DNA from: JBEKLJ01 sp050010255
GTDB lineage: Bacteria; Acidobacteriota; Terriglobia; Bryobacterales; Bryobacteraceae
DNA length: 28,047 nt
Direction of reading: 5' to 3'
Assembly: GCA_050010255.1 (NCBI GenBank)
Contig: JBEKLJ010000012.1
Span: forward strand, 1-28,047
Shown: piece by piece, positions 22,656 to 28,047 of the stretch
Layout: each line of letters opens with the position of its first letter
How positions within the stretch are numbered: position 1 is the stretch's first letter
Translations under genes and position numbers: made by a program
The notes under the pieces: generated by a model
What the model was told of the DNA's origin: nothing
The model's input: the letters and a program-made list of their open reading frames with translations, nothing else
The model's database searches: none

Positions 22656-24818
22656 TCACTGCGCCACAGTGACGATCTCTTGGAGCCTCACGTCAGCCGA
22701 CGAGCTTCCCACCAGAACCCTGATGCGCCCTTCTTCCACAACGAAGCGGCGCTGCTCCTGGTCCCAGTAGGCGAGCGACTCCGCCCTCAATGGAATCTGG
22801 ACCGTCTTCTTTTCTCCTGGCCGTAACGTCACTCGCCGGAACCCCTTCAGTTCCTTCCTGGGCCTCTCTACCCTGGAGGCCAGGTGCTCGACGTACATCT
22901 GGACCACCTCATCGCCGCTCCGGGCGCCCGCATTCCGGAGGTCCACGCTTACCGTAAGCTCACCGTCCCTTCGAATGCGCGCCGCGCTGGTCCGCAGCCT
23001 GGAATACTGGAACGTTGTGTAGCTCAGGCCGTGGCCGAAGGGATAGAGGGGATCGCCCTGGAAATACATGTAGGTCCTGCCGTGACGGATGTTGTAGTCC
23101 ATCATGGGCGGCAATTGATCCAGAGACCTGGGCCAGGTCTGGACCAGCCTGCCTCCGGGGTTGTAGTCGCCGAACAGCACGTCCGCCAGCGCGCTGCCCT
23201 CTTCCTGGCTGTTGTGGGTCATGTGGACAATGGCCGGCACGTTCTCCTGAGTCCAATTGATCGCGTAGGGGAAACTGGAGATGAGCACGACAACGGTTCT
23301 CGGATTCGCGCGGTAGACCTGCTGGATCAGCTCTTCCTGTTCCAGGCTGATCGATCTCCGGTCAATCGCTTCCTTGCCCTCGCTGGGCGTGGGACAGCGG
23401 TTCCACCCGGCGTTGCAGGTGGGATGATTCCCCACGCACACAATAGCGACATCGGATGACCGCGCCAGGTTGACCGCCGCGTCGTGGTCGTTATTGGCCG
23501 CGTAGTTCACCGCGACGCCGGAGCCAACCTTGTTCCGAATCCCTTCCAGGGGCGTGATTGTATAGGGCGGCGTGCCGCTATACCAGTCCAAAAGCACCTC
23601 GTTTGCGCGGGGCCCGATGACGGCGATGGATTTCAGGGCCGCTCTGTTCAGCGGCAGCAGGCTCGCCGCGTTCTTGAGCAGCACGATCGACCTCTGCGTC
23701 ACCAGCCGCGCGACCGCCTTGTGCTGGTCGGTCGTCCAGGGGTCCTCGCCTCCCCCGATGCTGCTGTATGGGACCAGCGAGGGCGGGTCCAGCAGCCCCA
23801 ATCGGATCATCACTCGGAAGACGCCTCTGATGGCCGTGTCGAGATCCGCCTCTGTCAGCAGGTTGTCCCTGAGCGCCTGCAATACTGCATCGCGGTACTG
23901 GTCCAGGAACTGGTTGATGCCTGCCTTGACGGCCGCCGCCGCGGCTTGAGGATGAGTCGGATAGTGCTTGTGGGCGGTGACCATGAATCTCAGGGCGCCC
24001 GCGTCGGTGCAGATGATGCCGTTTTGCCCCCATTCCCGGATGGTCATGTCTCTGAGAATCGGTTGAACGGTGCACGGGATGCCGTTGACGGCGTTGTAGG
24101 CGGCCATGTAGGCCCTGGCGCCGCCCTCCACGATTCCCATGCGGAAAGGAACCGAGTAGTACTCTCGCAGAAGTCTTTCATCGAAATTGGAGGAGGATCC
24201 TTCGCGGCCGTTCTCGTTGCTGTTCGCCAGGAAGTGCTTCAGCAGCGAGGCAGCCTGCCAGTATCGCGGGTGGTCGCCCTGGAGCCCCCTGACAAAGGCG
24301 GTAGCCAGCGTTCCATTGAAGTAGGGGTCCTCACCATAGCACTCTTCGGTTCTTCCCCAGCGTGGATCCCTGCCCAGGTCGGCGTTCGGGGCCCGGACCA
24401 CCAACCCGCCACGCCGGTACTTGGGGCTCTGGTAGGTGTACCGGACCTCATAGCCTTCCACCGCGGCCGCCTGCTGTACAAGCTCCGGGTCCCATGTTTC
24501 GGCCAGCCCAATCGCCTGGGGGAACTGCGTCGTCGGGATTGGCTTCGGCCGGCCCCATCCTCCTGGACCGCCCAGCGCCAGGCCATGGAGGCCTTCCACG
24601 TGGCCCGTGCCCCGGATCCCCAGGCGTGGCACATTGGGATGCGTTCCCAGGCACGCCACCTTCTCCTCCAGCGTCATCAGGGACAGGATGTTGTTCACCC
24701 GCTCCTCGATCGGCAGATCGGGATTCTGAAACGGGTATTGATATTGCGCGCAGGCCTGAACGATGCCCAAAGTCATGGTGAAGCACACGCCTGCGGTCAA
24801 TCGTGCTCGTGTTCTCAT
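22656..24818 (-). CDS. Secreted GH3 beta-glycosidase (glucosidase or xylosidase type)
   Basis: A 720-residue exo-acting retaining glycosidase that removes terminal sugars from oligosaccharides. A signal peptide covers about residues 1-25. The GH3 N-terminal domain spans about 35-340, with EERVNNILSLMTLEEKV near the start, GRDPRWGRTEECYGEDP near 150 and KHFLANS near 195. The nucleophile is Asp272 in the CTDAGAL motif, the position where many beta-glucosidases have SDW. The C-terminal alpha/beta sandwich follows (SIVLLKN near 380), then a fibronectin III-like domain (about 600-700, with YPFGHGLSYTTF just before). Start: ATG 24818 has GGGGGA about 7 nt upstream and gives a normal signal peptide; a frame from 24899 adds 27 unlikely residues. 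It lies upstream of the GH28 gene. Substrate is uncertain. Confidence 0.92.
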   Translation of the reverse strand: MRTRARLTAGVCFTMTLGIVQACAQYQYPFQNPDLPIEERVNNILSLMTLEEKVACLGTHPNVPRLGIRGTGHVEGLHGLALGGPGGWGRPKPIPTTQFPQAIGLAETWDPELVQQAAAVEGYEVRYTYQSPKYRRGGLVVRAPNADLGRDPRWGRTEECYGEDPYFNGTLATAFVRGLQGDHPRYWQAASLLKHFLANSNENGREGSSSNFDERLLREYYSVPFRMGIVEGGARAYMAAYNAVNGIPCTVQPILRDMTIREWGQNGIICTDAGALRFMVTAHKHYPTHPQAAAAAVKAGINQFLDQYRDAVLQALRDNLLTEADLDTAIRGVFRVMIRLGLLDPPSLVPYSSIGGGEDPWTTDQHKAVARLVTQRSIVLLKNAASLLPLNRAALKSIAVIGPRANEVLLDWYSGTPPYTITPLEGIRNKVGSGVAVNYAANNDHDAAVNLARSSDVAIVCVGNHPTCNAGWNRCPTPSEGKEAIDRRSISLEQEELIQQVYRANPRTVVVLISSFPYAINWTQENVPAIVHMTHNSQEEGSALADVLFGDYNPGGRLVQTWPRSLDQLPPMMDYNIRHGRTYMYFQGDPLYPFGHGLSYTTFQYSRLRTSAARIRRDGELTVSVDLRNAGARSGDEVVQMYVEHLASRVERPRKELKGFRRVTLRPGEKKTVQIPLRAESLAYWDQEQRRFVVEEGRIRVLVGSSSADVRLQEIVTVAQ

Positions 24819-25004
24819 GGCGTTTCCCCCGGTCCTAGGCCGGCCGGCTCGCGTCACCCGGCTGATGACGCTGCTGAACCTCGTCCCATGGTAGGACACG
24901 GCGAGACCGGTGCGGACGAGCGAGTCTGGTGGCGAGTCGTGGGCCCGGAATCGGGCTAGTAGGGAGTGGCTACGAACTCTGCGGCGGTCTCGGGCAGGGA
25001 ATCT

Positions 25005-25081
<77 letters not shown>

Positions 25082-25086
25082 TTCAC

Positions 25087-25115
25087 ACCCTACCACACGG
25101 GGCCGGGAGCGTCAA
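25087..25115 (-). promoter_or_regulatory. Promoter of initiator tRNA
   Basis: TTGACG (25115-25110), 17 bases, then TAGGGT (25092-25087). The -10 ends only five bases before the first tRNA nucleotide, so predicted +1 is at tRNA position 1 or 2 and little or no 5' leader would be made. Confidence 0.8.
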
Positions 25116-25237
25116 CGGGGCTGACGCAATATCCGCATAGATCTGCCGCCAGCCACGGGACTCGCTGGCGCCGGCCTCGCGCGCGGGTTGCGGCGGCGCT
25201 GGGGGCCGCGCCGCCTTCCGGTTCTTGACCCTGCCGT

Positions 25238-27343
25238 TTATTTCACCGAGAGCGGCGCCTCGGGGCTGCAGGCCCTCTCGCCCGTCGAATTCAGGGTGGA
25301 GCACACCACCAACGTGGTGTTCATCGGCGGCCAGCCTCCCGGCACGCGCAGGTTCACCTGCTGGACGCCAGCGATTCCCGGGGCCGGACCCGCATATTCG
25401 GGCGTCGTGATCCAGACGTCATGGATCTTCGCGGTGATGCTGGCGACGTCAGGCGACGGCAGGCCGGTCGCGAACACCTGGATCGCGGAATCGCCCGCGG
25501 CCGCGTTCGACGGGCTGTTGAGGGTGTTGTCCTGGTTCAGGATGCCGCCCGTAAACACGCCGGGAGACATCGGCGTCAGGTCGACGCCCTGCGCGGCGGT
25601 GCTCACGCCATCCACGGTAACCACCATGGTGACGCTCAGATGACCGGCGATCCCGGCCGGGACTTCGAGGTTGATCTGCGTCTCACCCACGTAGAGCAGG
25701 CGCGCCGGAAGGCCTTCGAACGTGACTGAAACCGCGCTGCCTCCCAAATGCGTGCCCCAGAGCGTCGCCAGCGAGCCGGGCACCAGCGGCCCGGACCGGA
25801 ACGTCGCCGCGTGCACCACGGCCAGAACTTGCGGCGCCAGCGGGTTGCTGGGCGGCGTGACGGTCAGCTTCACTGGCAGGTTCTGGATGCCCGCGCTGCC
25901 GGCGTCGATCGTCAGGACGGCTTCGTAAATGCCCGGCAGCATCCGCTGCGGCAGGACGCGGAGTTGGACCGCCCCGCCCCTCCCGTCGACGTCCAGCTCC
26001 CCCCAGCCGGCGCCGGAAAGGAAGGCCAAGGAGGCTGTCCAGTCGAGCACGCTGCCGCCCCCGTTCGTCACCAAGATCCACGCGCCCTGGGTGCGGCTGC
26101 CGGCCTCGGCGGTGAACTCCAGCGTCGGCGCCGTCACGACCAGCTCGGGGAAGGAACCGCAGTCGCCCAGCGTCACGCAATCGGGCGGGGGCTCGGAGGG
26201 AACGAAGCGCGGGATGGGGTCGGTCGCGGTCGCGGAGGCCACGTCGGACACCGGGGCGAAGCTGACCGTCTGCCGCGGGGCCATCTCAAGCGTTCCGCCG
26301 GTCGGCGGCAAACCCAGCCAGGTCGGGATCTCGGCGCTCTCCAGAACCCACGGGCTGGAATCGACGACCTCGTAGACCGCCATCCCCGCGCCGCCTCCTA
26401 GAGCCACCTCGCTGGCGGCATCGAGCAGCAGCGGCCCCGGGCCGGCGGGCGTGAAGGCCAGCGTGCCCCCGGCGCCGTTCGCGTCGGTGCCGATGACCCG
26501 GACCAGTAGCAACGTGCCGCTGCCGGGGATGTAGGTCCCGCCCGTGGCGGACCCGTGCAGCAGCCCGGTAGCGGTCGGTTGGGCCGCCGTCGAGCCGGCT
26601 ACGGCGTCCGGGACGAACAACCGGGCGTCGGCCGAGAACCCACTATATTTCAGCATGATGCGGGTGCCCGAATCGTCGCCCGTACCCCGCGCGGAGAAGG
26701 CGGTCGGGAAACCTTCGGTGACTCGTTGGGCCGAAACCGCCGTGCCGAGCCCGAAGAGATTGCCGACGGTGATGGATGCCGGGACCGCGGAACCATGGCA
26801 GTCCACCATGGTCGAGACCGAGCCCGCCAGCAGGCCCGGCACGGGAAACGCAATCCGCGCCAACGGCTCAGTGAACCCGATCGTACCCAGCGGATCCGCA
26901 GCGAGATGTGCTTGGACACCCCCGGACCCCTGGCCCGCCACGGCTCCACGGAGATTGACGATCCGGAAGACGACGAGTCCGGATGGCGGAACCGTGACGC
27001 TGAGACCGGTGAAGAAGACCACGTTGGGGCCGCCCAGAATGGGCGTGGCGCCGGTAGAGACCGGGCCGCTCCCGGTGTCGGCCGTCAGCAGCACATCGAC
27101 GACGTTCCCCGCCGAGAGGCGGTTGGTTATGCCGATCGAGAGGAACACGTAGAGATTGCCGGTCAGGATGGCTCCCGGCACGCCGCTACAGCTCAGAACA
27201 ATGTCGCCCATTCGCTCGGCCAGGCCCTCGGAGCGCACCAGGGCCGGGACTGCCGCCGGCGTGCAGGTCAGCGTGAGCGCTGCCGCATCCGGCAGAGCGA
27301 ACGCGGAGCAAAGGAGGAGGATTGTCAGAAGCTTCTTCGACAT
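25238..27343 (-). CDS. Secreted protein with TIGR03437-type C-terminal domain
   Basis: A 701-residue exported protein of unknown function. A signal peptide covers about residues 1-22. Residues about 25-390 are Gly/Thr/Val-rich beta sequence with no family I recognise. About 400-497 looks like a BACON or Ig-like beta-sandwich (LEFTAEAGSRTQGAWILVTN to LPVKLTVTPP, in parts). About 500-690 is the TIGR03437-type domain, recognisable by VVHAATFRSGPLVPGSLAT, then LPARLLYVGETQINLEVP and a FATGLPSPD segment. This domain is known as abundant in Candidatus Solibacter surface proteins. GAGG precedes the ATG by 5-6 nt. It sits between two tRNA genes on the same strand. A cell-surface or adhesive role is only a guess. 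Confidence 0.88.
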   Translation of the reverse strand: MSKKLLTILLLCSAFALPDAAALTLTCTPAAVPALVRSEGLAERMGDIVLSCSGVPGAILTGNLYVFLSIGITNRLSAGNVVDVLLTADTGSGPVSTGATPILGGPNVVFFTGLSVTVPPSGLVVFRIVNLRGAVAGQGSGGVQAHLAADPLGTIGFTEPLARIAFPVPGLLAGSVSTMVDCHGSAVPASITVGNLFGLGTAVSAQRVTEGFPTAFSARGTGDDSGTRIMLKYSGFSADARLFVPDAVAGSTAAQPTATGLLHGSATGGTYIPGSGTLLLVRVIGTDANGAGGTLAFTPAGPGPLLLDAASEVALGGGAGMAVYEVVDSSPWVLESAEIPTWLGLPPTGGTLEMAPRQTVSFAPVSDVASATATDPIPRFVPSEPPPDCVTLGDCGSFPELVVTAPTLEFTAEAGSRTQGAWILVTNGGGSVLDWTASLAFLSGAGWGELDVDGRGGAVQLRVLPQRMLPGIYEAVLTIDAGSAGIQNLPVKLTVTPPSNPLAPQVLAVVHAATFRSGPLVPGSLATLWGTHLGGSAVSVTFEGLPARLLYVGETQINLEVPAGIAGHLSVTMVVTVDGVSTAAQGVDLTPMSPGVFTGGILNQDNTLNSPSNAAAGDSAIQVFATGLPSPDVASITAKIHDVWITTPEYAGPAPGIAGVQQVNLRVPGGWPPMNTTLVVCSTLNSTGERACSPEAPLSVK

Positions 27344-27577
27344 CGCTGCCTCGTTTCTATGGCTTCAGGAAATGACGCCGTGTGCATGCCACGGCGGCCC
27401 AGCCTTCCGGCCAGCGGGGGAGCCGAAGACTGACGAGGGCGCGGGGACGAGCCTGATTATGCCACCGGACGGGCGCCGCGGCAAGGGGGGTGCCCGGCCG
27501 GAACAGGCCACGCTTCTCGAAGCCCGCAGTGGAGCGAGCCCTCGCGCCTCGCCGTGGTCGTGGCGAGGAACGCGGGC

Positions 27578-27664
27578 TGGTGCGGACGGTGGGACTCGAA
27601 CCCACACAGCCTCGCGGCCACTGGCTCCTAAGGCCAGCGCGTCTGCCAATTCCGCCACGTCCGC
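27578..27664 (-). tRNA. tRNA-Leu (anticodon UAG)
   Basis: A complete 87-nt type II tRNA with a long variable arm and encoded CCA. The seven-base acceptor stem pairs fully (GCGGACG with CGTCCGC). The anticodon loop CTTAGGA gives UAG, decoding CUN Leu codons. The 234 bp between it and the TIGR03437 gene hold nothing else recognisable. Confidence 0.97.
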
Positions 27665-27719
27665 CTGCGATCCCTACGGAAGCCCTGCGCCGTGACCGAG
27701 GCCGGGCCTCGTGCCCATC

Positions 27720-27725
27720 ATAGTA
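27720..27725 (-). promoter_or_regulatory. Possible -10 (TACTAT) upstream of tRNA-Leu
   Basis: TACTAT lies 55 nt before the tRNA 5' end, giving a leader of about 48 nt. No -35 match is present at the right distance. The rest of 27665-27871 shows no gene. Confidence 0.3.
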
Positions 27726-27871
27726 CGCCTGCCGCGCCACGCGCCGGCCCGGGCGTCAGCGGCGCGGGTGCGCATCCGCATTCCCGACGCGGCGCTATTC
27801 ACCACCTCCGGGTTGTGCTCCCTCCGGCTCACGGCTACGAGACTGGGCTAGGATAGGGTCAGCGGTGCCCA

Positions 27872-28047
27872 GCCCGATCTTCTCACACGCCTTCGGCTGC
27901 GGCTTGCGGGAGGCCGGCATCTTCGGCGTTGCGCTCGGGGTGAGTCCTCGACGTACTGTTCAAGTACGCCTGCGGGCTCACCCCTTCGCGCGCCTTGAAT
28001 CTACCGGCCTCGCGCGGCGCCTCGCTTCGAACGGTGTGAGAAGATCG
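27872..28047 (+). repeat. Long palindromic dispersed repeat, copy 2 (cut by window end)
   Basis: The same element as at 34-205, in opposite orientation, with the final three bases of the terminal repeat missing at the window edge. Its arms match copy 1 at all but about five positions, but the tip is CGTACT-GTTCA-AGTACG, a 6-bp hairpin unrelated to the TCCG/CGGA tip of copy 1. A TAGGGT hexamer and a GTG (27865) lie just before it, and that frame stays open to the window end. Confidence 0.9.

Noticed and set aside
27365..27658. 97-codon minus-strand frame starting MAELADALALGASG
   Set aside because: Its beginning is a translation of the tRNA-Leu gene, a common annotation artefact. The opposite-strand frame at 27490-27723 is the same artefact.

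Overview
The window looks like a piece of a large, GC-rich acidobacterial genome, most likely of the Solibacter/Bryobacterales group. The best taxonomic clue is a secreted protein (25238-27343) ending in a TIGR03437-type domain, which is known chiefly from Candidatus Solibacter. Other clues are two long TolC-family proteins, a very large Ser/Thr kinase with PEGA repeats, secreted GH28 and GH3 glycosidases, and an exported methyltransferase. Both window edges lie in copies of one ~175-bp palindromic repeat, so this is probably a whole assembly contig that broke at a multi-copy element.

Layout. 34-3466: a YfcE-like phosphoesterase and a divergent uridine kinase, then a long TolC-family protein. 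3623-5848: an exported SAM methyltransferase and a secreted M28 metallopeptidase, both plus strand. 5941-18952: a minus-strand block, in transcription order Ser/Thr kinase with PEGA domains, TolC-family protein, TPR lipoprotein-like protein, CPBP-type membrane protease, RRM RNA-binding protein, PIN-TRAM protein (YacL-like), ispD and ispF. ispD and ispF overlap by one base, and the yacL-ispD-ispF order is shared with other phyla. 19127-19642: a DUF2007-like protein. 19743-20041: a probable structured non-coding RNA on the minus strand. 20162-24818: a LysR regulator, then convergent GH28 and GH3 enzymes for plant polysaccharides. 25005-27664: initiator tRNA-Met, the TIGR03437 protein and tRNA-Leu(UAG).

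The most unusual content is non-coding. (1) Between the DUF2007 gene and lysR, a consensus-quality sigma-70 promoter (TTGACA, 17 bp, TATAGT) fires away from lysR into about 300 nt of nested and mutually exclusive hairpins that end in an 11-bp GC stem. Two dyads that could bind the LysR protein lie in the shared upstream region. (2) The edge repeats have arms about 97% identical, yet their hairpin tips are unrelated in sequence and each is self-complementary. (3) Five genes have a TAnnnT hexamer placed so that the predicted transcription start falls on or one base before the ATG, which implies leaderless mRNAs. (4) The initiator tRNA promoter abuts the tRNA itself.

All product names rest on motifs read by eye. 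No database search was run. Promoters, the ncRNA and the operators are predictions from sequence alone.
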